This document shows positions 35,625-42,249 of a stretch of 42,249 nt of DNA, piece by piece (position 1 is the stretch's first letter; the number at the start of each line of letters is the position of its first letter). The notes beneath the pieces are model-generated. The model worked only from the letters and a program-made list of their open reading frames with translations, had not been told where the DNA came from and ran no database searches. This DNA is from a bacterium (GTDB lineage Bacteria > Cyanobacteriota > Vampirovibrionia > Gastranaerophilales > JAILCC01). The position numbers and the translations under genes were made by a program. The stretch covers positions 1-42,249 of the forward strand of contig JAILCC010000023.1 in NCBI GenBank assembly GCA_024680555.1. The letters are read 5' to 3'.

Positions 35625-35662
35625 TTTATACTCCGTATTATTCAGCCGCACCAGAGTATAAA
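35625..35662. repeat. Inverted repeat between rpmJ and rpsM
   Basis: TTTATACTC (35625-35633) and GAGTATAAA (35654-35662) are perfect 9-base inverted repeats with a 20-base loop. A second small dyad AGGG/CCCT lies at 35611-35623. A perfect minus-strand TATAAT (35577-35582) follows but lacks a -35 partner. It may be an mRNA structure for operon control or processing. Confidence 0.6.
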
Positions 35663-35684
35663 AGGCAAACTTGAGAGAATCAAA

Positions 35685-35798
35685 TTAACCTTGTCTTTGC
35701 TTATGCTTTGGGTTGTCGCAAATAACTGCAACTCTGCCTTTTCTTCTGATGACTTTGCAGTTTTCGCACATTTTTTTAACTGATGCTCTAACTTTCAT
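35685..35798 (-). CDS. rpmJ: 50S ribosomal protein L36
   Basis: A 37-residue frame read directly from the minus strand: [14 protein letters not shown] at the start, then [20 protein letters not shown] and ending RQG. The zinc ligands C11, C14, C27 and H32 of the C+ form of L36 are all present. It starts five bases after the infA stop and is too short for most gene-length cut-offs. Position after infA and before rpsM is standard. Confidence 0.97.
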   Translation of the reverse strand: MKVRASVKKMCENCKVIRRKGRVAVICDNPKHKQRQG

Positions 35799-35803
35799 TG
35801 TTT

Positions 35804-36022
35804 TTATCCTTTCAGTCTGTAAGTTATGCGTCCTCTTGTGAGGTCATAAGGAGTAAGCTCAACTTTTACTTTGTCCCCCGGTAAAATTCTTATGAAATTT
35901 TTGCGGATTTTACCTGAGATATGAGCAAGAACTTGGTGCCCGTTCTCCAGCACTACTTTGAACATGGCATTAGGCAAAGATTCTTGTATTGTGCCTTCAA
36001 ATTCAATTACTTCTTTAGACAT
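35804..36022 (-). CDS. infA: Translation initiation factor IF-1
   Basis: 72 residues, the usual length, with '[21 protein letters not shown]', '[22 protein letters not shown]' (split: [13 protein letters not shown] and [13 protein letters not shown]) and '[14 protein letters not shown]'. This S1-like OB fold binds the ribosomal A site. It is the first gene of the ribosomal block; the secY-adk-map genes that often precede it are absent. Confidence 0.98.
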   Translation of the reverse strand: MSKEVIEFEGTIQESLPNAMFKVVLENGHQVLAHISGKIRKNFIRILPGDKVKVELTPYDLTRGRITYRLKG

Positions 36023-36051
36023 TTATACCTCATAAAGTTCTACATGCTTCT

Positions 36052-36079
36052 ATCGTAACGCAAACAAACTTTTTCGCAA
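36052..36079 (-). promoter_or_regulatory. Possible promoter of the infA-rpsI operon
   Basis: On the minus strand TTGCGA (36074-36079) and TACGAT (36052-36057) are 16 bases apart, each with four of six consensus bases, giving a start near 36045 and a short leader before infA. Confidence 0.4.
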
Positions 36080-36153
36080 GAGGGTATTAGGTTTTATAAG
36101 AAAATTTTTAAAATAAATATTATATTCCGCATAAAGACGAAATTGTTTCAAAT

Positions 36154-36174
36154 AAAAAGCCGCCAGATGGCGGC
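36154..36174 (-). terminator. Rho-independent terminator after the 36.2-37.1 kb gene
   Basis: GCCGCC (36159-36164) and GGCGGC (36169-36174) form a 6-base GC stem with a 4-base loop. On the minus strand it is followed by TTTTT, so it ends transcription of the gene that stops at 36214 and insulates infA. Confidence 0.87.
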
Positions 36175-36213
36175 AAACGAACTTAAAATTGTATTATATG
36201 AATTTACTATTTT

Positions 36214-37113
36214 TTAGCCTAATTGCATTCTGTCTAAAACTTGTGAAAGGTTGTTGAGTAATTGGTCTGCGAAAACTTCCGGATCGATTTGTGTAACAAC
36301 TTGTTCGAGAAGTTGAGGAGGGAGGTTTTCTAAGATTTTTAAAAGAGCATCCGGTTCAAGTTCATCCATACCTTTGATGATTTCGTTTTTGGCGCACTTG
36401 TCAAAGCACATACTCATTTGAAGGCTGGAAAATTCTTTTGTTAATTCAGGTTGTTCTTTTAATATTGCAGCTGCCATATTTTTTGTATCTTTAGGATTCA
36501 TCATTTGAAGAGCTTTATTGAAAGTCTTTTTGTCTAATGAAGCCATTTTGCCGAGCATTTCGCTTTTTTCTGTTGTGCCGATGCCAACGCCTGTTGCTTG
36601 TTGATACATAGCTGCAATTTCGGTCGGTTTCATTTGTTCATCCATATATTTGAATATGCTGTTTTTATCAATTTTTTGGCTTGTTAAAAATTTTCTTACA
36701 CAATTAAGCGGCATAAGTTCCATCATTTGTTTGGGAGAGAACATTGATTGGCTCATTTTTGCGAGCATTTCTTCGGGAAGGTAAGAAAGAAGTGTAGAAA
36801 GTTTTTCTGTTGTGAAGAATTTCATACCTTGAAGCATAGCTTTTTTGCTCAACAAGGGGAGAAGCTTCATAACTTCTGATTCTTTCATCATTTTGATGAT
36901 AGCATATCTTACTTTGGGATCTCTGAGGTCTAAATCGTCAACAAGATTTTTTGCACCATAGCCTCTTTGTTTGTAGAACTTTGTTCCTTTGCCTGCTGCA
37001 ACGCCGTCATCTTCTTGAGCGTCTTCTGTTCCTTTAGCACCAATAGCGCCTTGTCCTTGGATAAGGTACGCATATTTTGCTAGTAGTTCCATATCAATAT
37101 CTAAATTAACCAT
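36214..37113 (-). CDS. Alpha-helical repeat protein, weakly MgtE-N/FliG-like, unknown function
   Basis: A 299-residue protein, almost entirely alpha-helical after residue 60. Repeated units of ~30 residues carry a pattern like 'LLPLLSKKAMLQGMKFF', 'LSTLLSYLPEEMLAKM', 'LLKILENLPPQLLEQVV', 'IDPEVFADQLLNNL'. These right-handed helical pairs resemble the superhelical MgtE N-terminal/FliG fold, but there is no CBS, TM or motor partner here. No signal peptide. It has its own terminator and is divergent from a small one-TM protein gene. I cannot assign a role; a scaffold is a guess from the fold. Confidence 0.75.
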   Translation of the reverse strand: MVNLDIDMELLAKYAYLIQGQGAIGAKGTEDAQEDDGVAAGKGTKFYKQRGYGAKNLVDDLDLRDPKVRYAIIKMMKESEVMKLLPLLSKKAMLQGMKFFTTEKLSTLLSYLPEEMLAKMSQSMFSPKQMMELMPLNCVRKFLTSQKIDKNSIFKYMDEQMKPTEIAAMYQQATGVGIGTTEKSEMLGKMASLDKKTFNKALQMMNPKDTKNMAAAILKEQPELTKEFSSLQMSMCFDKCAKNEIIKGMDELEPDALLKILENLPPQLLEQVVTQIDPEVFADQLLNNLSQVLDRMQLG

Positions 37114-37293
37114 TTCGACCGCCTGATTTAAGTTCGTACTATTTTTATCGGCAGTTTTTGCAAAAACTTTAGGAATTTTGGTTAAAATTGACGAAACTGA
37201 TACAAAACTTTACAATTAAAATGACATGTAGCAAAATCGCTGTTTGTTTTGTTTTTCTAGACACAGAAGAACATAAGGAATTTGGAGGTAAAT

Positions 37294-37683
37294 ATGTCTG
37301 GAGTAGTACCTGTTTCACATAGTCCGCTTACACCGAGCGATATAACAAGATTACCGCAAGGGGCAGTTTCGCCTCAAGGGCATGGTGCAATACCTGCTAT
37401 GGGACATGACGAATTTGAAAGCTCTCAAAAGTCTTCTGCATTGAAGAAAACAATTTTCGGACTTGTTGTAGCTGCTGCGGTTATTGTTGGATTGAAACGT
37501 TGGGGTGCTGAATCATTCATGAAAGTTAAGGATCCGGCAAATTTGAAATGGTATGACCATATAAGAAACGGTGTTAATAAACTCGGTGAATGGATAGAAA
37601 AACCATTTATCTGGGCTTATAACAAATGCACCGGCAAAGCCGCAGCTGAAACTCCCGCTCCTGCTCCCACTCCTGCAGCATAA
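37294..37683 (+). CDS. Small single-TM protein with Pro/Ala-rich tail, unknown
   Basis: A 129-residue protein. Residues 1-45 are polar and proline-rich ('VSPQGHGAIPAMGHDEFE'), a TM segment follows (about 49-68, 'KTIFGLVVAAAVIVGLKRW'), then a short amphipathic region and a C-terminal 'ETPAPAPTPAA'. The frame opens at a TTG (37282) that forms part of the TTGGAGGT ribosome binding site, so the ATG at 37294 is the real start. It is divergent from the helical-repeat gene and closed by a strong terminator. No family recognised. Confidence 0.72.
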   Translation: MSGVVPVSHSPLTPSDITRLPQGAVSPQGHGAIPAMGHDEFESSQKSSALKKTIFGLVVAAAVIVGLKRWGAESFMKVKDPANLKWYDHIRNGVNKLGEWIEKPFIWAYNKCTGKAAAETPAPAPTPAA

Positions 37684-37703
37684 TAAATATAATTTACAAA
37701 AAT

Positions 37704-37729
37704 CGTCTGCCAACGGCAGACGTTTTTTT
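37704..37729 (+). terminator. Rho-independent terminator
   Basis: CGTCTGCC (37704-37711) and GGCAGACG (37715-37722) form a perfect 8-base stem with a 3-base loop, followed by seven T. Confidence 0.93.
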
Positions 37730-37762
37730 GTGCTTTTATTCATCTGCTGATATAATCATCTT

Positions 37763-39139
37763 ATGAATAAATCAGAACAAGCGATATCTCTGTTTAATGA
37801 AGAAAAATTCGATGAAGCCGAACAATTGGCCCTTGAGATGTTTGAAGCGGATTCTCAGTCAGTTAATGCCGTTGACATTTTAGCTGCCATATATTTGAGA
37901 ACGAATAATTTGAATTTTTTGAAAAATATAAACAAGAGCCGATTGGATTTAATAAGAAAGTTGGCGGTGTTTCTTACTGATTTGCAAACGTACGAGCAGG
38001 CGGCTTTTTTCTATGAAAAAGCAATCGAAATTGATAAGAATGATATTATCGGTTTGAATAATCTGGCTTTGATGTATGAGCAATTAGATAATTTGGATAA
38101 GGCAAAATTGGTTTATGAAAAATCAATAAGGGTGAAAGAAAATTATCCTGCGTTGTACAATCTTGGGGTTTTGGCGAGAAAACAAAAAAATATTTCTCTC
38201 TCAAAAATCTGTTTGAAAAAAGCATTAAACTTTGAGCCTGAAAATCCTTATGCTAATTATAGTTTGGGTATGACATATTTAATGGAAAAGGACTTTGAAA
38301 AGGGTTATCCGTACTTTTTGAAGCGTCCTGTTAGAAATGCAGATGGGTTAAAGAATTTCTGGGACGGAAAAGCGTATAAAGATAAAACAATTCTTGTTTT
38401 TTGCGAATACGGACTTGGTGACGGAATTATGTTTTCAAGGTATTTTCCTTTTTTAAAAGATTATTTTGCTAACGTAAAAGTCTGCTGCAATGCCGCTTTA
38501 CATTCGGTTTTTAGGGCGTCTTTTGAGGGAATTGAGTTCGTAAATTCAATTGAAACAGACTATGATTACTGCGTTTTTTCAATGAATTTGCCCTGCTTTT
38601 TAAAAATGGATTTTTCGCAAATACCTTTTGCTGACGGGTATTTGAAAGCAGATGAGGAAAAAGTTGCTCAATACAAAGAAAAATATTTTGATACAAACAA
38701 TAAAAAAATCGGGATATTTTATATAGGCGGTGAACTTGAAAAAAGGAATGCAAAGTACAGGAGAATAACATTAAGAGAGTTAGCAAAACTTTTTGATATT
38801 CCGTCCGCAAAGTTTTATTCATTTCAAAAGGACGATGTACTAAATGAGCTTGCGGAATTTCCGCAACTTGTTGATTTGGGAAAAACATTTGGCGATTTCT
38901 CCGATACGGCGGCAGCGATGAAAAACCTTGATATTCTTATCACGATTGATAGTGCGCCTGTTCATTTGTCGGGGGCGTTGGGCATAAAAACATTTTTGAT
39001 GCTTCCGTATTTTTCGGAATGGCGGTGGTTTTTGGATGAAAGTCAAACGCTATGGTATAATTCGGTCGAGCTTTTTAGACAACAAACACCCTGCGAGTGG
39101 CAAGGTGTGGTTGATAAAATATATGACAAACTCGTTTAA
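37763..39139 (+). CDS. TPR protein fused to a GT-B (heptosyltransferase-like, GT9-type) domain
   Basis: A 458-residue protein. Residues 1-190 form about five TPR units ('AAFFYEKAIEIDKNDIIGLN', 'LAKLVYEKSIRVKENYPALY' type pattern, 'ALNFEPENPYANYSLGMTYL'). Residues 205-458 look like a GT9/heptosyltransferase-like domain: 'ILVFCEYGLGDGIMFSRYFP', then 'KIGIFYIGG', and the sugar-nucleotide-site segment 'ITIDSAPVHLSGALGIKTFLML'. No signal peptide or TM. It could add a sugar to an envelope glycan or a protein brought in by the TPRs. Its 3' end overlaps the opposing PBP gene by four bases. Confidence 0.8.
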   Translation: MNKSEQAISLFNEEKFDEAEQLALEMFEADSQSVNAVDILAAIYLRTNNLNFLKNINKSRLDLIRKLAVFLTDLQTYEQAAFFYEKAIEIDKNDIIGLNNLALMYEQLDNLDKAKLVYEKSIRVKENYPALYNLGVLARKQKNISLSKICLKKALNFEPENPYANYSLGMTYLMEKDFEKGYPYFLKRPVRNADGLKNFWDGKAYKDKTILVFCEYGLGDGIMFSRYFPFLKDYFANVKVCCNAALHSVFRASFEGIEFVNSIETDYDYCVFSMNLPCFLKMDFSQIPFADGYLKADEEKVAQYKEKYFDTNNKKIGIFYIGGELEKRNAKYRRITLRELAKLFDIPSAKFYSFQKDDVLNELAEFPQLVDLGKTFGDFSDTAAAMKNLDILITIDSAPVHLSGALGIKTFLMLPYFSEWRWFLDESQTLWYNSVELFRQQTPCEWQGVVDKIYDKLV

Positions 39140-41211
39140 TTTTGCCCCATTGTTTTTATAACCGGAATTTCAGGAGTTGACGGTCTGACCGGAGCAGGTT
39201 CGGGAACTTGATTGGGAATATTCGGATGAAATGCTTCAGGTTGAGAAGGTTCCTGTTGAGGTGGGGTTTGAGTATTGGTGTTTTCTTCAACCGTTTCGTT
39301 GTTTTCGCCATTTTCTGAATTTTCACCCTCTCCTTCTTCCGTAAAGTCTGCCGGAGTTTCGGTTATTTGTGAGTCAAATTCTTTCGGATCAAGTTTGAAA
39401 CTGGGGAATGGGAAGTCTTTTTCTTTTGCTCCGAGAGTCGCAACTTTCATATAGTCTGCCCAGATTTTTGCGGGTAAGCCGCCGCCTGTAAGTCCTGCGG
39501 TTGGTTTGTTGTCATCGTTGCCAACCCATACTCCTGTTACGATATCGGGTGTAAAGCCTATAAACCAGGCATCTCTGTAATTGTCGGTTGTTCCGGTCTT
39601 GCCTGCAACCGCACCGCCAATGTTTGCGGCTCTGCCTGTACCGGATTGAACTACCTGTTTCATCATTTCAACAACTTTTGATGCGGTATCAAGGCTCAAG
39701 ACTCTTTTGTATAGGGGAGTATCGGCTTCATATACAACTTTTCCGGATGCAGATACGACCTTTTCAACTGCATAAGGTTTAACGGAAATACCTCCGTTTG
39801 CAAGAACACCGTATGCGTTTGTAAGCTCCATCAATTTCACGCCGTTAGAGCCGAGACAAATAGTCGGATCGTTTTCAAGCGGAGTAGAAATTCCCATTCT
39901 TTTTGACATTCTTATAACTTCGCTGACTCCGGTAAAATCGATAATGATTTTTGCGGCAATAACGTTTGATGAGTATGCAAGAGCTTGATATGCCGGAATT
40001 TCGCCTCTGTATTTGTTTCCGTAGTTATGCGGACTCCAGTCGCCTGATGAAAAAGGTTCGTCCTTAAAAAGCATATTTGGAGACATACCCTGTTCAACTG
40101 CAGTCGTGTAAACGAGTACTTTGAACGATGAACCTGGAGGTCTTATCGCTTGCGTTACACGGTCGAATTGGCTTTTGCTATAATCTTTTCCACCAATATA
40201 TGCAAGAATTTTCCCTGTTGAATTTTCATAAGAGAACAAAGCGGCTTGTTGTGCGGGTTTTGTTAAACCCCAAGCCTTCAAATCGCTCCATAATTTGTCC
40301 TGAGCAACCTGTTGGAATTCATAATTCAAAGTTGTATAAACTTTGTAGCCACCTTGGCTTATTTCATCTTCACTAAACCCGAGTTGTTTAAGCTCTTTCA
40401 TTACGTAGTCGGAGAAGTAAGGAGCTTTGTTTTGAGAATAGGAAATGTACTCTTTCCGCAGTTTTAACGGTTCTTCAACTGCTTTTTTAGCTTCTTCTTT
40501 TTTTATGTATCTGTTAGCGTACATCCTTTTTATAACTTGATTTCTGCGTTTTAGCGCAAGTTCGGGGTTTTGATACGGCGAATATACGGACGGAGCCTGC
40601 GGCAAACCTGCAATAAGAGCGGCTTCAGCAAGAGTAAGATTGTCTAATTTTTTGTTGAAGTACACGTCAGCAGCGGCAGCAACGCCATAAGCGCCTTCTC
40701 CCAAGTATACGTTATTCATATACATTGCAAGAATTTCGTCCTTTGTCCAAGTTTTTTCAATTCTTCTTGCAAGAATAAGTTCTTTTATTTTTCTGGTGAA
40801 AGTTTTTTCCGAAGACAAAAAGAGAATTCTTGCCAACTGTTGGGTTATTGTACTTGCACCTTGTTTAGAGCTGCCTGCCTTAATGTTTACAAAAGTAGAA
40901 CGGACAAGAGCGAGAAGGTCATAGCCTTCATGCTTGTAGAAATTCTTATCTTCTATAGAAATGAAAGCCTCTTTTACAACTTGAGGAATTTCATTAGCGC
41001 TTACTTTTGTGTTTTTATAAACGCCAAAAGTTTTGATTATAACGTCATCTGACGAAATAATTTGCGTAACGTGGTTTGGAATAAACTTTTCCAAATTTTT
41101 AATCGGCTTGAGCGAACTCATGTAAAAGTTGAATACTATTGCACCGGATATAATAACGATAAGCACCAACGCAATTATATATGATATAAATCCTTGTTTA
41201 TAATTTTTCAT
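39136..41211 (-). CDS. Class A penicillin-binding protein (PBP1A type)
   Basis: A 691-residue bifunctional murein synthase. N-terminal TM at about 8-30. The GT51 domain has catalytic Glu87 in 'SIEDKNFYKHEG', 'GASTITQQLAR' and 'KIKELILARRIEK'. The transpeptidase has SSFK (active Ser361), SSN (414-416) and KTGTT (538-542). The last ~75 residues are acidic then Pro/Gln-rich, a low-complexity tail outside the catalytic fold. It polymerises and cross-links peptidoglycan at the inner membrane surface. A TAGGAAG ribosome binding site precedes the ATG. It belongs with other envelope genes here but is transcribed alone. Confidence 0.96.
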   Translation of the reverse strand: MKNYKQGFISYIIALVLIVIISGAIVFNFYMSSLKPIKNLEKFIPNHVTQIISSDDVIIKTFGVYKNTKVSANEIPQVVKEAFISIEDKNFYKHEGYDLLALVRSTFVNIKAGSSKQGASTITQQLARILFLSSEKTFTRKIKELILARRIEKTWTKDEILAMYMNNVYLGEGAYGVAAAADVYFNKKLDNLTLAEAALIAGLPQAPSVYSPYQNPELALKRRNQVIKRMYANRYIKKEEAKKAVEEPLKLRKEYISYSQNKAPYFSDYVMKELKQLGFSEDEISQGGYKVYTTLNYEFQQVAQDKLWSDLKAWGLTKPAQQAALFSYENSTGKILAYIGGKDYSKSQFDRVTQAIRPPGSSFKVLVYTTAVEQGMSPNMLFKDEPFSSGDWSPHNYGNKYRGEIPAYQALAYSSNVIAAKIIIDFTGVSEVIRMSKRMGISTPLENDPTICLGSNGVKLMELTNAYGVLANGGISVKPYAVEKVVSASGKVVYEADTPLYKRVLSLDTASKVVEMMKQVVQSGTGRAANIGGAVAGKTGTTDNYRDAWFIGFTPDIVTGVWVGNDDNKPTAGLTGGGLPAKIWADYMKVATLGAKEKDFPFPSFKLDPKEFDSQITETPADFTEEGEGENSENGENNETVEENTNTQTPPQQEPSQPEAFHPNIPNQVPEPAPVRPSTPEIPVIKTMGQN

Positions 41212-41240
41212 AGCTTCCTACCTATGTGTGACCTGCTTAT

Positions 41241-41270
41241 ATTTTAATACGAGAAAAATGATATGTACAA
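41241..41270 (-). promoter_or_regulatory. Possible promoter of the PBP gene
   Basis: On the minus strand TTGTAC (41265-41270) and TAAAAT (41241-41246) are 18 bases apart, about 30 bases upstream of the PBP start codon. Confidence 0.45.
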
Positions 41271-41284
41271 TAAAAAATAAACAC

Positions 41285-41312
41285 TTTACAAGAAAAATTC
41301 TTTTGTTATAAT
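41285..41312 (+). promoter_or_regulatory. Promoter of tRNA-Asn
   Basis: TTTACA (41285-41290) and a perfect TATAAT (41307-41312) are 16 bases apart, with an extended -10 (TGT before TATAAT). The predicted start is near 41319, twelve bases before the mature tRNA. Confidence 0.78.
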
Positions 41313-41330
41313 CAAATTACAAAGAGTTAT

Positions 41331-41402
<72 letters not shown>

Positions 41403-41412
41403 TTTTTATTAT

Positions 41413-41450
41413 AATAAAAGTTGCAATATTTATTGCAACTTTTATTTTTT
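41413..41450 (+). terminator. Rho-independent terminator after tRNA-Asn
   Basis: A long inverted repeat, ATAAAAGTTGCAA (41414-41426) with TTGCAACTTTTAT (41433-41445), is followed by a T-run to 41450. Confidence 0.87.
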
Positions 41451-41513
41451 GTTTTCTATATGTCCATTTCTGACACAATCCTCGTTTATGATATTATTAG
41501 AAAGAGGTGAAAC

Positions 41514-41675
41514 ATGACCAATATTCAATATCTAAATGGTGACATTACCAAACTTGAAGTTGATGCAATAGTAAATGCTGCAAATACGAGTTTGCTTGGT
41601 GGCGGCGGTGTTGATGGCGCAATTCATCGTTGTAGATTATCAGAGAGATTGAGAAAAGTACCCCCGGAAGTTTGA
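41514..41675 (+). pseudogene. Macro-domain (YmdB-like ADP-ribose-binding) protein, 5' fragment
   Basis: An ATG with ribosome binding site AGAGGTGA opens a frame whose first 39 residues are an unmistakable macro domain start: '[20 protein letters not shown]', '[13 protein letters not shown]'. The adenine-contacting Asp of GDI, the conserved NAAN and the glycine loop are intact. After His-Arg (ends at 41630) the family continues with a Gly/Pro-rich segment, but here the sequence changes to [14 protein letters not shown] and stops at 41675. The rest of the domain (~130 residues) is not found in the remaining window in any frame I read. So the gene is broken by an insertion or rearrangement at about 41631, and any 3' part would lie beyond the right edge. 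Intact family members bind or hydrolyse ADP-ribose derivatives. Confidence 0.8.
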
Positions 41676-41730
41676 GAGAATTCTCAAACTTTTTAACTTT
41701 CGGGGGAAGAATTTCAAAACTCTCTGATAA
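41637..41730. repeat. Long nested inverted repeat (hairpin A)
   Basis: TTATCAGAGAG (41637-41647) pairs perfectly with CTCTCTGATAA (41720-41730). Inside, CCCCCGGAAGTT (41661-41672) pairs at 11 of 12 positions with AACTTTCGGGGG (41695-41706), and AAGTTTGAGA (41668-41677) pairs perfectly with TCTCAAACTT (41682-41691). The element begins six bases after the point where macro-domain homology is lost. The motif TCTGATAA..TCTCAAA is repeated directly to 41764. Confidence 0.82.
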
Positions 41731-41879
41731 AAACTCTCAAACCTTCTGATAATTCATTCTCAAAGTAATTGATACTTTATCGATAAGTTTTATGTTCTTT
41801 TGTGGACAATTATAAATAGACAGTTAAAATTAAACAAGTCGGACAGTTGTATTTATAGTCCCATTTGGATTATTACAGA

Positions 41880-41962
41880 CAGTTTGATTATTTTGGCTGA
41901 AAGCCACTCTTAGTGGCAATATAGGTGGTCGGAATTTTGATGATTTGGCAATAATCAAACTG
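41880..41962. repeat. Inverted repeat (hairpin B)
   Basis: CAGTTTGATTATT (41880-41892) pairs perfectly with AATAATCAAACTG (41950-41962). A smaller perfect hairpin, GCCACT (41903-41908) with AGTGGC (41912-41917), sits inside the loop. Confidence 0.78.
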
Positions 41963-41964
41963 GA

Positions 41965-42089
41965 CGAAAACGGACTTTGTTCGGACGAAGTTTCCAAAAT
42001 TTTTAGTGGCTGAAATTCAGTAATAGCGGCAACGGACATGTAGTGCGAGATTGGCGGTTACTTTGAGATTTTCGGCAAGTCCGTTTTCG
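41965..42089. repeat. Inverted repeat (hairpin C)
   Basis: CGAAAACGGACTT (41965-41977) pairs perfectly with AAGTCCGTTTTCG (42077-42089). Together with hairpin B it is enclosed by a further pair, GTCGGACA (41838-41845) with TGTCCGAC (42128-42135). Confidence 0.75.
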
Positions 42090-42249
42090 ACCGTTTTGAA
42101 AAATTTACCAAAAAATTGGGGAAAATGTGTCCGACAATTTTTGAGAAAATTAAAAAAATTAATTGATACGAAACAGACACAATGCTCGGAAGTCGTGTTC
42201 CAATGCTATGCCTTAAGAGGTAAAGTTGTTGTGCCATGCTCATAACGGC

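Larger units (their letters stand above)
41676..42249. other. Gene-free, dyad-rich right-hand tail
   Basis: These 574 bases hold no frame that resembles a protein; the three frames of 60-70 codons lack a plausible ribosome binding site and have no recognisable motif. What is seen is a series of inverted repeats (hairpins A, B and C and an outer 8-base pair) and a 10-base direct repeat TAATTGATAC at 41767 and 42161. The rest of the window is packed with genes, so this stretch stands out. It could be the end of a mobile element or a structured RNA locus; the sequence alone does not tell. Confidence 0.6.

Noticed and set aside
41830..42245. Three frames of 61-69 codons in the right-hand tail (two minus, one plus)
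   Set aside because: No ribosome binding sites, no family resemblance and they overlap inverted-repeat arms.
41631..42249. Integron attC sites or a group II intron end
   Set aside because: I found no GTTRRRY/RYYYAAC core pairs at the hairpin bases, no GTGYG intron start and no integrase or reverse transcriptase frame. A distant gene outside the window is still possible.

Overview
The window is AT-rich and densely coded, with short intergenic gaps. It looks like chromosome from a diderm, anaerobic or fermentative bacterium. Several signals suggest a non-photosynthetic relative of Cyanobacteria (Melainabacteria/Vampirovibrionia, Gastranaerophilales-like). These are an LptC-LptA-LptB-LptF lipopolysaccharide export operon, an [FeFe]-hydrogenase maturase, a FeoA-FeoB fusion, a group-2 type sigma factor, a long NusB next to FtsY, and the order rplQ-truA-rplM-rpsI after rpoA. 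The lineage is inferred from gene content and order; no marker comparison was possible.

Layout. 1-8024: start of a gene leaving the left edge, then lptC-lptA-lptB-lptF, a GNAT acetyltransferase, and a GtrA / GT2 / YdjC-type deacetylase / GT39 set that resembles pathways putting an amino sugar on lipid A or another envelope glycan. 8225-12341: hydrogenase regulator plus hydG, converging on feoAB, which has a clear promoter and a perfect palindromic operator over its start site. 12383-19080: class 3 lipase-like hydrolase, sigma factor, a GAF-GGDEF protein with a degenerate HD-GYP tail, proS, and an M14 (MpaA-like) peptidase. 19216-25637: small membrane protein, prohibitin-like SPFH protein, ArsB/NhaD-type transporter, and a 1250-residue protein built from two copies of a [beta segment, GDD/NNG repeats, YYxNG repeats] unit. 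25745-30972: aspS, nusB, ftsY, ffh and a small membrane protein. 31018-36022 (minus strand): infA-rpmJ-rpsM-rpsK-rpsD-rpoA-rplQ-truA-rplM-rpsI. 36214-41220: a helical-repeat protein of unknown role, a small one-TM protein, a TPR-glycosyltransferase fusion and a class A penicillin-binding protein. 41331-42249: tRNA-Asn, a macro-domain gene that breaks off after about 39 conserved residues, and roughly 570 bases without a gene but rich in inverted repeats.

Many genes serve the envelope (LPS export, sugar modification, murein synthesis and recycling, SRP targeting). The rest are core translation and transcription or iron/hydrogen metabolism. The least explained parts are the 1250-residue repeat protein, the structured right-hand tail behind the broken macro-domain gene, and the two uncharacterised proteins at 36.2-37.7 kb.
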